Below, in pieces: positions 7,841-15,962 of a stretch of 64,000 bases of DNA. Position 1 is the first letter of the stretch. Every line of letters starts with the position of its first letter. The stretch is taken from NCBI RefSeq assembly GCF_014055005.1, contig NZ_CP059570.1, positions 682,001 to 746,000 on the forward strand. The letters are read 5' to 3'. The notes under the pieces were generated by a model. It was not told the origin of the DNA. It did not search any database and worked only from the letters and a program-made list of their open reading frames with translations. The stretch is from Neisseria dentiae. Its GTDB lineage: Bacteria; Pseudomonadota; Gammaproteobacteria; Burkholderiales; Neisseriaceae. A program made the position numbers and the translations under genes.

Positions 7841-8749
7841 ATGACACAACCTTTAATCGCGGTGGCAGGTGCCGCCAGCAAGCAAGGACGCAGCGTGGTG
7901 GATTCCCTATTGGCAGACGGCGGATTCCGAGTGCGTGCGTTAACCCGAAGCCCGCAATCCGAATTGGCCCAGTCATGGGTCAAACGGGGTGCGGAAGTGG
8001 TATCCGCCGATGATTTGGCTGCCGCATTCCACGGAGCAAACGGCGTATTTTTAATGACGCCGCCTACGCCGCCGAACAACTCGCAGGAATATGCAACCGG
8101 TTGTTTGATGGCGGATGCAGCAGTAGCCGCCGGGGTGCGGCACATTGTGTTCAGCACCTTGGAAAATGTGGACGAACGTACCAAGGGTATGAAGTTTGCA
8201 CCACATTTTACCGACAAAGCCCGCATTGCCGATTACATTCGCCGCCTGCCCGTACAGAGCAGTTTCGTGATGATCGCTTTTTTCTTCACCAATCTGATGG
8301 AATACTACCTGCCGCGTTGGGAGAATGACAAACTGCTGATTCCGATTTATTTGCCCGAAGACTTCCGAGCTCCTTTCGCCGATCCGTTAAGCATCACCGG
8401 CCCTGCAGTGTTGGACATTTTCAAACGGCCGCAAGACTACGACGGCGTAACCGTACCGTTGGTGGGCGATTGGATAAGCCCGCGCGAAATGGTGGAAACC
8501 TTTACCCGCTTAACAGGCATTCCCGCCGAATACCGCAATGCTTATACCCGCGAAGGGTTGCTACATTATTTTCCCGAGTTTGCCGCTAACGAATTACTGG
8601 TGCAAGAGTTGTTGGGGATGGTGCAATATGCAGTGGAATACGGCTATTTCAGTCCGGCCAACCGCCCGGAACACATCACCCCGGATGCTTTGAACTGGGA
8701 AGCCTTCCTGCGGCGAACCGGATGGAAAGGAGAAAAAGCCGAATTTTGA
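7841..8749 (+). CDS. NmrA-like NAD(P)-binding protein
   Basis: 302 residues. The Rossmann motif LIAVAGAASKQGRSVVDSLL opens the protein and NADP-preferring features follow (RVRALTRSP). It belongs to the NmrA/HSCARG atypical short-chain dehydrogenases, which sense NADP or reduce small quinones (QorB-type); the active-site Tyr-x-x-x-Lys is not evident. Start fixed at 7841 by TAGGAGAGCAAGT; an upstream GTG-like extension has no ribosome site. Divergent from hxlR. Confidence 0.85.
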   Translation: MTQPLIAVAGAASKQGRSVVDSLLADGGFRVRALTRSPQSELAQSWVKRGAEVVSADDLAAAFHGANGVFLMTPPTPPNNSQEYATGCLMADAAVAAGVRHIVFSTLENVDERTKGMKFAPHFTDKARIADYIRRLPVQSSFVMIAFFFTNLMEYYLPRWENDKLLIPIYLPEDFRAPFADPLSITGPAVLDIFKRPQDYDGVTVPLVGDWISPREMVETFTRLTGIPAEYRNAYTREGLLHYFPEFAANELLVQELLGMVQYAVEYGYFSPANRPEHITPDALNWEAFLRRTGWKGEKAEF

Positions 8750-8761
8750 GTTCGCAGTTCC

Positions 8762-8829
8762 GCAGGTCGGGCATTGATGCCCGACAAAGGTAGTCAACAA
8801 ATTCTGTCGGGCATCAATGCCCGACCTGC
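8762..8829. repeat. 68-bp hairpin repeat, copy C
   Basis: GCAGGTCGGGCATTGATGCC start, complement at the end. Follows the NmrA-like gene by 12 bp, the same position relative to a gene end as copies A and B. Confidence 0.85.
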
Positions 8830-8909
8830 TGGCTGCCAGCGTGGTTTTTCCGGTAGGGAGGAGGAGAAGGGGAAACGCCCACGTTGCCAATCTTTAGCAG
8901 GCAAGCCTT

Positions 8910-9047
8910 TTATTCGGCCAAACGCAAGAGTTCAAAGCCGGTAACGGTGTGGGCTTGCGGGTTGCCGAACAGTTGCGGAAAGCGGGAGTTGACCACCCAG
9001 ATTTGCCCGTTGCGTAAGGTGGCGGTGGCGGCGCCTTGCACACCGCT
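8910..9047 (-). pseudogene. C-terminal remnant of an unidentified gene, possibly beta-propeller type
   Basis: In the minus frame ending TAA at 8910-8912, ~45 residues read GVQGAATATLRNGQIWVVNS then FPQLFGNPQAHTVTGFELL. Repeated short strands resemble the last blade of an SMP-30/NHL-type propeller, but this is weak. No N-terminus; the sequence turns into a plus-strand LysR tail at ~9050. Confidence 0.45.
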
Positions 9048-9065
9048 GCATCGGCTGGCGGCAGA

Positions 9066-9370
9066 ACAGCGCTGGCAAACCTTATCGCTGGGAGTTTGCC
9101 AAAGACGGGCAGAAAATCAATGTGGCGGTGAACGGCCCGCTGATGCCGGATGATTTCGAATTGATGCAGCAGGCGGCGCTGGATGGCGTGGGGCTGGCCT
9201 ATTCGGAAGTCACGCAGTGCAGTCAATATTTTGAAAGCGGGCAATTGATACGCGTACTGGCAGATTGGTGCACACCCTATCCCGGTTTTTTTCTGTATTA
9301 CCCCAGCCGCCGCACTTCGGCTGCCCTGCGCGCGCTGATTGAAATGCTGCGTTATCCGTTACCTGTCTGA
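9066..9370 (+). pseudogene. C-terminal remnant of a LysR family regulator
   Basis: In-frame residues YRWEFAKDGQKINVAVNGPL, then LMQQAALDGVGLAYSE and ALRALIEMLRYPLP are the end of a LysR effector-binding domain. The DNA-binding domain and two thirds of the protein are missing. With the minus-strand remnant on its left, it looks like what is left of a divergent regulator/target pair after an internal deletion. Confidence 0.75.
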
Positions 9371-9575
9371 GAATATGCCTATAACAGTTTTTACTGTTTC
9401 AGGCCGTCTGAAATACCTGCTGCATTGTGCCCGGAACAAGTTCGGGCATGACGCAGGGGCTAAAATACCAGTATGAATTTTGTAAGAGTTACGGCTCGAC
9501 GCTTTTATAGAAAGCGGGGGCGAATTGAATTACAATCGTCGGTGTTTTTATTTCAAGCCAGAATAGGTTTTTATT

Positions 9576-9941
9576 ATGAACATTACCGCCCGTTGCGCCG
9601 CCGTATTGCTGTGTGCCGGTTTGCTTGCCGCTTGCAGCGAACAGCAGCAGGAAGCCGTTAAACAAACGGCTGCCGATTCTTTCCGCAACGAATTTACCGC
9701 CGCGTTTACCCAAGCCTGCTTGGAGCGTATTCCCCAAGAAGCAGGCCTTTCCGCCGAGCTGGCGCAGAAAGTCTGCTCTTGCAGTGCAGAGAAAGCGGTG
9801 GAAACGGTTTCGGTTGCCGATATGCCCAAGCTGATTCAGGGCGATGCCGAATTAACCCGCAAGGCGATGGAAGCTGCCAAAGCGTGCAAAGACGAAGTGT
9901 TCGGCACCAAGGCCGCTTCTGCGGCTTCGGGCGCAAATTGA
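9576..9941 (+). CDS. small lipoprotein of unknown function
   Basis: 121 residues. Signal peptide with lipobox LLAAC (Cys at ~20), so probably lipidated and membrane anchored. The mature part has four further Cys (QACLERIP, VCSCSAEKA, KACKDEV), which could form disulphides in the periplasm. Helical, Ala/Glu rich, no family recognised. It stands alone, followed by a 163-bp repeat element. Confidence 0.75.
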   Translation: MNITARCAAVLLCAGLLAACSEQQQEAVKQTAADSFRNEFTAAFTQACLERIPQEAGLSAELAQKVCSCSAEKAVETVSVADMPKLIQGDAELTRKAMEAAKACKDEVFGTKAASAASGAN

Positions 9942-9956
9942 GATGTGCGGGCGGTT

Positions 9957-10121
9957 TAGGGAGTGTAGTCGGAAGGCTTGCGAAGCGGTTTTTTGAGGAA
10001 AAATCCGCAGATGCAAAGCAAAAAGCACAGCAAGATTGGGTATCTTGCGAGCATTTTTAACGCAGCCGCTGCGGATTTTAACCAAAAATACCGCCGCAAC
10101 GCTTTCTGACTACACTCCCTA
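9957..10121. mobile_element. ~163-bp MITE, copy 1 (family B)
   Basis: GGGAGTGTAGTC at the left and GACTACACTCCC at the right, flanked by TA on both sides, with a GC-rich imperfectly self-complementary interior. An inverted relative lies at 13061-13224 and a shortened one at 12485-12562. No coding capacity. It lies between the lipoprotein gene and fbp. Confidence 0.8.
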
Positions 10122-10157
10122 TGCAGCCTGACAACACCAACCGGAGTGAGAAAAACG

Positions 10158-11132
10158 ATGACTACCTTATCCCAATTTATTCCGCAGCACCTTGAAAACC
10201 ACCACCTGCCCGAAGGTTTGGGCAGCGTGCTCGAAGCGATAGTGGCCGCCTGCGTACAGATTAACGGCCAAGTGCGGCAGGGTGCGCTGGCGGGTATTCT
10301 CGGCGAAGCCGGCACGGGTAACGTGCAGGGCGAAGACCAGAAAAAGCTCGATGTGATTGCCAACCAATTGCTGATTAACACGCTCAAAACCAACCCGAAT
10401 GTGGCGGGTTTGGCCAGCGAAGAAGAAGACACTTTCGTAGCCTGCAACGAAAACGGCGGTTATTTGGTGTTGTTCGACCCGCTCGACGGTTCGTCTAACA
10501 TCGACGTGAACATTTCGGTGGGTACGATTTTTTCGATTTTGGCCAAGCCCGAAGGCGGTTTGACAACCGAATCGTTTCTGCAAAAAGGCCGCGATCAGGC
10601 CGGCAGCGGCTATGTGCTCTACGGCCCGCAAACCCAGCTGGTGTTTACCCTGAAGCACGGGGTGTTTGTGTTTACGCTCGATGAAGCAGGCAATTTCGTG
10701 CAAACCCTGGCCAACCCGCAGGTGCCGGCGCAAACCAAAGAGTTTGCGATTAATATGTCGAACCAGCGCCATTGGTTTGCGCCCATGCAGCAATATATCG
10801 CCGAACTGCTGGCGGGCGACACCGGTGTGCGCGGCAAAAACTACAATATGCGCTGGGTGGCTTCGATGGTGGCCGAAATCCACCGTATTCTGATGCGCGG
10901 CGGCGTGTTTATGTATCCGCAAGACGCGCGCGATCCGTCCAAGCCCGGCAAGCTGCGCCTGATGTATGAAGCCAACCCCTTGAGCCTGGTGTTGGAACAG
11001 GCGGGCGGCGCGTCCGGCAATACCGTGCAGGCCATGCTCGATATTCAGCCGGAAGGTTTGCACCAGCGTGTTGCGGTAGTGATGGGCAGCCGCGAAGAAG
11101 TGGAGTATGTGGGCAGGCTGCATCGGGCTTAA
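10158..11132 (+). CDS. fbp: class 1 fructose-1,6-bisphosphatase
   Basis: 324 residues, normal length. Hydrolyses fructose 1,6-bisphosphate to fructose 6-phosphate in gluconeogenesis. Metal-binding LASEEEDTF, LFDPLDGSSNIDVN and the substrate-binding ARDPSKPGKLRLMYEANP are all present. ATG 10158 follows GGAGTGAGAAAAACG; a GTG 12 bp upstream is less likely. Monocistronic, closed by a strong DUS terminator. Confidence 0.97.
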   Translation: MTTLSQFIPQHLENHHLPEGLGSVLEAIVAACVQINGQVRQGALAGILGEAGTGNVQGEDQKKLDVIANQLLINTLKTNPNVAGLASEEEDTFVACNENGGYLVLFDPLDGSSNIDVNISVGTIFSILAKPEGGLTTESFLQKGRDQAGSGYVLYGPQTQLVFTLKHGVFVFTLDEAGNFVQTLANPQVPAQTKEFAINMSNQRHWFAPMQQYIAELLAGDTGVRGKNYNMRWVASMVAEIHRILMRGGVFMYPQDARDPSKPGKLRLMYEANPLSLVLEQAGGASGNTVQAMLDIQPEGLHQRVAVVMGSREEVEYVGRLHRA

Positions 11133-11173
11133 GCCTGCGTGAATCGTAATGCTGTGAATGGGCGTTAAAACAA

Positions 11174-11215
11174 CAGGCCGTCTGAAAGGAACAATCTTTC
11201 AGACGGCCTGTTTTG
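11174..11215 (+). terminator. DUS-pair terminator after fbp
   Basis: 15-bp stem CAGGCCGTCTGAAAG, 7-base loop, complementary arm, then TTTTGTTG. Confidence 0.85.
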
Positions 11216-11393
11216 TTGTTTGACAGATTCTTTTGAGCGGTGAAGAAGAGCAAAATGTCGGATTCGAGAGTCTGGCCTACTGCTCTGAAAACGTTAGTAT
11301 CCCGCCGTTCCTGTCTGCATGGACAGCGCAGCGGGCTTGCGAATCAATGACGATATATATAATGGTAAATCCACTTAAGAAAAAGTACACAAG

Positions 11394-11476
11394 TCATACC
11401 CGGGCTTGACCCGAGTATCTCCTTTCCTAAAAATTTCTGAAACCCAAAAAGATACTCGGGTCAAGCCCGAGTATGA
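11394..11476. repeat. CATACCCGGGCTTGACCC hairpin repeat
   Basis: A ~28-bp arm starting GTCATACCCGGGCTTGACCC is mirrored at the right end with a short central spacer. Relatives at 32117-32187, 37071-37145, 42254-42329 and 51003-51080. It occupies the otherwise empty 11216-11556 gap together with a single DUS at ~11519. Confidence 0.75.
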
Positions 11477-11556
11477 CGAAACTGTTACTAAACAAGTGGT
11501 TTGACTGTAATCGGATGTTTCAGACGGCCTGAACGGGCTTTACAAAATTTTCGGGC

Positions 11557-12387
11557 TTATAAAGCCGTTTCCCAATGCAGCCCGCTTTTTGAGAACACTT
11601 GGGCGATTTCGTTGGTGGCGAGGTTGACCGAGGTGAGCTGGCCGCCCCACAGGGCGCCGGTGTCGAGTGCGATTACGCGGTGGTCGTTAACGTAGCCGAG
11701 TGCCGACCAATGGCCGAACACGGTGATGTGGCTCAGGTGGCGGCGGTCGGCAGCCTCAAACCAGGGAATCAGGTTTTCGGGCATTTCGTCGGGGCGGCCT
11801 TTGAATTCGTAGTCGAGTTTGTTTTTTTTGCGGGTAACGGCGCGCATTCTGGTGAACACGTTGGTGATCATGCGCAGGCGGTCGTAGCCTTCGATTTTGT
11901 TTTTCCAGCGGCGCGGCCGGTCGCCGTACATATTGGCGAAATAGCCGCGCGCATCGCCGCTTTGCAGTTCGGTTTCCACTTCGCGGGCGAGTTCGGCGGC
12001 TTTTTCGACGCTCCATTCGGGCAGAAGGCCGGCATGCACCAAAACATGGGTGTCGTTTTGCACCAGCAGGGGTTGGGCTTGCAGCCAGCCGAGCATTTTT
12101 TTGCTGTCGGGATGTTCGAGCACGGGGGCGATGGTGTCGCCGCGTTTGATTCTGCCGAAACCGTAGGATACGGCCAGCAGGTGCAGATCGTGGTTGCCGA
12201 GCACGGTTTGGATGCTGCTTTCGTGCTTCATGGCAAATTGCAGGGCTTCGAGCGATTTGGGGCCGCGGTTGACGATGTCGCCGGTGAGCCAGAGGGTGTC
12301 GGTGCCGTGGTTGAAGCCGATGGTGGCGAGCAGGGCGGTGAATTCGTCGTAACAGCCTTGGATGTCGCCGATTGCGTAGTGTGCCAT
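11557..12387 (-). CDS. apaH: symmetrical bis(5'-nucleosyl)-tetraphosphatase
   Basis: 276 residues. Cleaves Ap4A to two ADP, limiting alarmone build-up and removing Np4 RNA caps. Calcineurin-like metallophosphatase signature: GDIQGCYDEF at 7-16, WLTGDIVNRGP at 34-44, LGNHDLHLLAV at 64-74 and the VHAGLLPEW block. Length and start agree with the family. A DUS inverted pair (12422-12448) separates it from ridA, which is transcribed in the same direction. Confidence 0.96.
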   Translation of the reverse strand: MAHYAIGDIQGCYDEFTALLATIGFNHGTDTLWLTGDIVNRGPKSLEALQFAMKHESSIQTVLGNHDLHLLAVSYGFGRIKRGDTIAPVLEHPDSKKMLGWLQAQPLLVQNDTHVLVHAGLLPEWSVEKAAELAREVETELQSGDARGYFANMYGDRPRRWKNKIEGYDRLRMITNVFTRMRAVTRKKNKLDYEFKGRPDEMPENLIPWFEAADRRHLSHITVFGHWSALGYVNDHRVIALDTGALWGGQLTSVNLATNEIAQVFSKSGLHWETAL

Positions 12388-12421
12388 TGTGTGTGGATCC
12401 GTTTTGTTTTTATGGCGCGTG

Positions 12422-12448
12422 AGGCCGTCTGAAACATTCAGACGGCCT
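12422..12448 (-). terminator. DUS inverted pair between ridA and apaH
   Basis: AGGCCGTCTGAA and its complement around a 3-4 base loop, downstream of ridA on the minus strand; no long T-tract on that strand, so termination strength is uncertain. Confidence 0.5.
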
Positions 12449-12484
12449 TTATGCTGCGTGATAATTTTTTATTCGTTAATCAGG

Positions 12485-12562
12485 AGGGCGTGCCGTTAGA
12501 AAGCGTTACGGCGGTATTTTTGGTTAAAGCCCGCTTAACAAGCTTTCCGACCACATGCCCCT
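12485..12562. mobile_element. shortened family B element (78 bp)
   Basis: Begins AGGGCGTGCCGTTAGAAAGC and ends CTTTCCGACCACATGCCCCT, with only the GCGGTATTTTTGGT core between. An internally deleted relative of the ~163-bp element. Its right end supplies the TAG stop codon of ridA (12561-12563). Confidence 0.65.
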
Positions 12563-12947
12563 AGTCGTTCAATACCAGCACGGCTTCGGCCTCAACCTGT
12601 ACGCCTTTGGGCAGGGCGGCAACGCCGACGGCGGCGCGGGCGGGGTAGGGCTGGCTGAAGTATTCCGCCATCACTTCGTTGAAAACGGCAAAATTGTTTA
12701 AGTCGGTGAGGTAGGCGTTGACTTTGACGATGTCGTCGAGCGTGCCGCCTGCGGCCTGCGCCACGGCTTGCAGGTTTTTGAACACTTGGTGTGCTTCGGC
12801 ACGGAAGTCGCCGTTGCCGGCCACGGTCATGGTGGCGGGGTCGAGCGGAATCTGGCCGCTCATGTAAACGGTGTCGCCCGCGCGCACGGCCTGGCTGTAT
12901 GCGCCGATGGCGGCGGGGGCGTTGTCGGTGTGGATAATGGCTTTCAT
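12561..12947 (-). CDS. ridA: RidA family 2-iminobutanoate/2-iminopropanoate deaminase
   Basis: 128 residues. Hydrolyses reactive enamine/imine intermediates released by PLP enzymes such as threonine dehydratase. Family motifs: NAPAAIGAYSQAV, VYMSGQIPLDP, the Arg in PARAAVGVAALPKG and the closing VEAEAVLVL. Start at ATG 12947 (MKAIIHTD); upstream codons would add an unlikely basic leader. The stop codon lies in the end of a family B element, so the last one or two residues may be altered from the ancestral protein. Confidence 0.95.
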   Translation of the reverse strand: MKAIIHTDNAPAAIGAYSQAVRAGDTVYMSGQIPLDPATMTVAGNGDFRAEAHQVFKNLQAVAQAAGGTLDDIVKVNAYLTDLNNFAVFNEVMAEYFSQPYPARAAVGVAALPKGVQVEAEAVLVLND

Positions 12948-13060
12948 GCGGGTGCCTTTGCGGTGTAAAGAAAACACGGATTATCTGATAAATCGGCCTG
13001 TTTTTCCAGCCGCCTTTTCAGACGGCCCAAGACCTTATGCAAAAAAAGCACGGCCGGTTT

Positions 13061-13224
13061 TAGGACGTGTAGTCGACCGCGTTGCGGCGGTATTTTTGGT
13101 AAAAATCCGCATCTGCGGCGTTAAAAATGCTCGCAAGATATCCAATCTTGCTGTGCTTTTTGCCTTGCATCTGCGGATTTTTCCTCAAAAAACCGCTTCA
13201 CAAGCCTGTCGACGACACGCCCTA
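13061..13224. mobile_element. ~162-bp MITE, copy 2 (family B, inverted)
   Basis: Inverted relative of the 9957 element, TA at both ends, GGACGTGTAGTCGAC against GTCGACGACACGCCC. The right-hand junction supplies the TAG stop of ureD (13222-13224). It lies between the ends of ureD and the start of ridA, on the ridA promoter side. Confidence 0.8.
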
Positions 13225-14046
13225 GCGGAAAAACACGGAAGACGGCGGAGCCTGCCGGGGTGAAAGCAGGGTAACGGCGAGGTGCAGCAGGTTTTGCAGG
13301 GTTTGGGCGTCGGCGGCCAGTGCGCGCAGGCATAGGGCGCGGGGGGCGCTGCGGCTGACACCCCACAGTAAATTGGGGCTGTGTTCTGCATGGTTTTCAG
13401 ACAGGCATTGGTGCAGGTTTTCCAGTGGTGCCGATAAATCCGCATCGCCGGTGTGCACATAAAACAGGTTGAGCTGGTGGGTGTAGTGTTCCATTTGCCC
13501 GATACGCGCGGGCGGGTAGAGGCCGGGCTACCATTGGATGTTGTCGGTGAGCAGCAGGCGGTTTTGGTGGCGGATGTTGAGGCGGGACGACAACCGCTCG
13601 AACGCGAACGCTTCGCCGTTGCGCACGCGGCCGGCGGCAAGGATTTCGCCGTAGAGCAGTTCGGTGTTGTTGTCCAATGTGATTTCGGTGGTTTGGTGCA
13701 GGGTGCTGCCGGTGTGCAGCACTAAGGGGTGCGGCAGAAAGGTGAGGCTGCTGCCTTCGGCCAAGCGGATGCGGGTATGCTGCCGCGGCGCGCCGCCTGC
13801 GTTCATCGACAGCACGCGGGTGAAGGCTTGGGTGTAGAGTGCGAGCGAGGTGTGCGCGGCCAGCGTGATGCTGGTGTCGATAACGTCGCCTGCCAGCAGG
13901 CCGGGCGAAGACGACATCTGCACGGCGTGCAGCGTGTGCTTGTGCGGCGGCAGCGCGATCAGCTTCAGCGGCGGGGTGGCGTAGCATTCTTTCAGCACGG
14001 TCCGGCCGTTGCGCGATTGGGTGGATAGGGACAGTGTGGCGTGCAT
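13222..14046 (-). pseudogene. ureD: urease accessory protein UreD, broken by an in-frame TAG
   Basis: UreD (UreH) is the scaffold that docks UreF-UreG on apo-urease for nickel insertion. Typical opening (PPLKLIALPPHKHTLHAVQM, then SSPGLLAGDVIDTSITL) and middle (LLYGEILAAGR). At 13528-13530 a TAG interrupts NIQW*PGLYPPAR; CAG (Gln) needs one C-to-T change, and the same frame continues to the normal end for ~100 residues. Without the stop the protein would be ~274 residues, family length. The gene is separated from ureG by a MITE and a DUS hairpin, so it may also have lost its operon promoter. Confidence 0.85.
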
Positions 14047-14049
14047 AAT

Positions 14050-14166
14050 TATAGTGGATTAAAATAAGAATGCCGAAGTAGGGTAAAACGATTCTTTAGC
14101 ATATCGCCCAATTGCAAGTTTGAATGCAGTTATTTCATTTCGGAGTTTTTATTTGAATTCACTATA
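14050..14166. mobile_element. 117-bp MITE, copy 2 (family A)
   Basis: Same 117 bp as at 2848-2964 with one visible substitution (TGCAG for TACAG). Inserted four bases upstream of the ureD start codon, so it has replaced whatever ribosome site and promoter preceded ureD. Confidence 0.9.
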
Positions 14167-14189
14167 CCTTGTGAAAGAAAGGGTTTTTC

Positions 14190-14219
14190 AGGCCGTCTGA
14201 AAGGTTTCAGACGGCCTGA
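14190..14219 (-). terminator. DUS-pair hairpin between ureG and ureD
   Basis: CAGGCCGTCTGAAAG / TTTCAGACGGCCTG stem. It lies downstream of ureG, so transcription from the urease operon may not reach ureD. Confidence 0.6.
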
Positions 14220-14408
14220 GCCGCTTATAGCCTCTCCCGCGGGGGAGGGCGTGCGGTTGCCGTTGGGTTTCAAATGACAGGTAACGCCGTGCGATTGGGT
14301 TTGTTGGCGTTGCCCATATCAGGCCTGAGATTTTTGCAAGTCGTTTAGGCCGTCTGAAAAGTGATTTCATCCGCCGCTTATTCTTTCTCACCTGAGGGCG
14401 GTTTGCCG

Positions 14409-15044
14409 TTAACGGACCAGCTGCGCCGGTTCGGCGGTATTTTCCAACAGCGCATATTTCCGAATCCAGCCGATTACGGCATCGAGATTTTCGTCTTTCA
14501 TCAGGTTGGTGAACACGAAAGGCTGGCCGCCGCGCATTTTGCGGGCGTCGCGCTCCATCACTTCGAGGCTGGCGCCCACATGGGGGGCGAGGTCGGTTTT
14601 GTTGATGACGAGCAGGTCGGAGCGGGTGATGCCGGGGCCGCCTTTGCGCGGGATTTTTTCGCCTTGCGCCACGTCGATCACGAAAAGGGTAACGTCGGCC
14701 AAATCGGGGCTGAAAGTGGCGGAAAGGTTGTCGCCGCCCGATTCGATAAAGATAATTTCCACATCGGGGAAACGCGCCGCCATTTCGTCGACTGCTTCCA
14801 GATTCATCGAAGCGTCTTCGCGGATGGCGGTGTGCGGGCAGCCGCCGGTTTCCACGCCCATGATGCGTTCGGGCGGCAGCAGGCTGTTTTTGGTGAGGAA
14901 TTCGGCGTCTTCGCGGGTGTAGATGTCGTTGGTGATTACGGCGATGCTGTAATCGGCGGCCATTTTGCGGGTGAGCCGCTCGATTAAGGCGGTTTTGCCC
15001 GCGCCCACCGGGCCGGCCACGCCGATTTTGATGTAGTTGCGCAT
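14409..15044 (-). CDS. ureG: urease accessory GTPase UreG
   Basis: 211 residues. GTP hydrolysis drives nickel transfer to the urease active site. Walker A GPVGAGKT at 11-18, the nickel-binding Cys-Pro-His in GGCPHTAIREDAS, FIESGGDNLSATFSPDL and the base-specific INKTDLAP are intact. ATG 15044 follows AAAGGAAACCCC; upstream codons would start inside the Correia element. It is open and seems functional, unlike ureC and ureD. Confidence 0.96.
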   Translation of the reverse strand: MRNYIKIGVAGPVGAGKTALIERLTRKMAADYSIAVITNDIYTREDAEFLTKNSLLPPERIMGVETGGCPHTAIREDASMNLEAVDEMAARFPDVEIIFIESGGDNLSATFSPDLADVTLFVIDVAQGEKIPRKGGPGITRSDLLVINKTDLAPHVGASLEVMERDARKMRGGQPFVFTNLMKDENLDAVIGWIRKYALLENTAEPAQLVR

Positions 15045-15058
15045 GGGGTTTCCTTTTT

Positions 15059-15215
15059 TATAGTGGCTTAAATTCAGCATAATACAGCGTTGCCTCGCCT
15101 TAGCTCAAAGAGAACGATTTTGTAAGCCGCTGAAGCGGCAACAGAATCGGTTCCGTACTACCTGTACTGTCTGCGGCTTCGTCGCCTTGTCTTATGCTGA
15201 ATTTAAGCCACTATA
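15059..15215. mobile_element. Correia repeat enclosed element (CREE), full length
   Basis: 157 bp with ends TATAGTGGCTTAAATTCAGC, inverted at 15196-15215. The inside, read on the minus strand, holds the hallmark CAAGGCGACGAAGCCGCAGA, the PACGGAACCGATT-type centre and CGTTCTCTTTGAGCTAAGG. It lies between ureJ and ureG, where CREEs are known to add promoters or RNase III-cleavable hairpins to mRNA. Confidence 0.92.
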
Positions 15216-15233
15216 TTTTTCACGATAACGAAA

Positions 15234-15788
15234 TCAAGCCAGCAGCAGGCTCAAACCGACTGCGCCGATGGCGGTGCCGACCGCGCGGTTGATCCACAGG
15301 TTTTTCTGCAAGGCCGTGCCGATAAAGAAACCGGCGGCGTGCAGGGCGGCGGTGCTCAAGACAAAGCCGAGCGCAAACCAAGCGGCGTGGCCGTGCATCT
15401 CCGCGCCGTGCGCCATGCCGTGAAACAGGGCGAACGCGCCGACAACCGCGGCGGCGGCGGCGGCGGGAATGCGCTGCGCCCAAGCGGCGGCCAGGCCGAT
15501 CACCAACACCGAAGCGGCGATGCCTTGTTCCAGCAGCGGCATCTCACCGCCGTTTGCGCCGAAGGCGAAGCCGGCGGCCATCATGGCGACAAAGGCGGCG
15601 GGAATCGCCCAGCGCGCTTTACCGCAGAACGAAGCCGCCCACAGGCCGACGGCGAGCATGGCGAGAATGTGGTCGGGGCCGGTTATCGGGTGCAGCATGC
15701 CGTTGAGCAGGCCGCTGTCGCCGTGGCCGGGGTGGGCGGATGCCAGAGCCGGGGCGGCAAGGGTGAGCAGGGCAAACAGTTTTTTCAT
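15234..15788 (-). CDS. ureJ: HupE/UreJ family nickel transporter
   Basis: 184 residues. Signal peptide-like start (MKKLFALLTLAAPALASA), then the metal-binding HPGHGD and HPITGPDHILAMLAVG, the HupE/UreJ signature, and six hydrophobic segments. It likely imports nickel for urease. Its place inside the urease cluster, 189 bp before ureG with a CREE between, favours UreJ over HupE. Confidence 0.9.
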   Translation of the reverse strand: MKKLFALLTLAAPALASAHPGHGDSGLLNGMLHPITGPDHILAMLAVGLWAASFCGKARWAIPAAFVAMMAAGFAFGANGGEMPLLEQGIAASVLVIGLAAAWAQRIPAAAAAAVVGAFALFHGMAHGAEMHGHAAWFALGFVLSTAALHAAGFFIGTALQKNLWINRAVGTAIGAVGLSLLLA

Positions 15789-15962
15789 GATGCTTTCCTT
15801 TCGGTTGGTTTGAAAACGTGTTTACAGGCAGGTATGCCTGTCTGAAAGTTTATGGGTGGTTTGGGATAACGCTGCGCGTTATTGCCCTCTCCCTAGCCCT
15901 CTCCCGTGGGAAAGGGCGGCAAGCCGCAGGCTTGCTTCTGCCTGTGGCGCGGTTTGCCGGCC

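Noticed and set aside
10167..11123. 318-residue minus-strand reading frame opposite fbp
   Set aside because: Shadow of fbp with no recognisable domain.
14409..15080. longer ureG starting at 15080
   Set aside because: The extra residues come from the Correia element; the ribosome site and family alignment both place the start at 15044.
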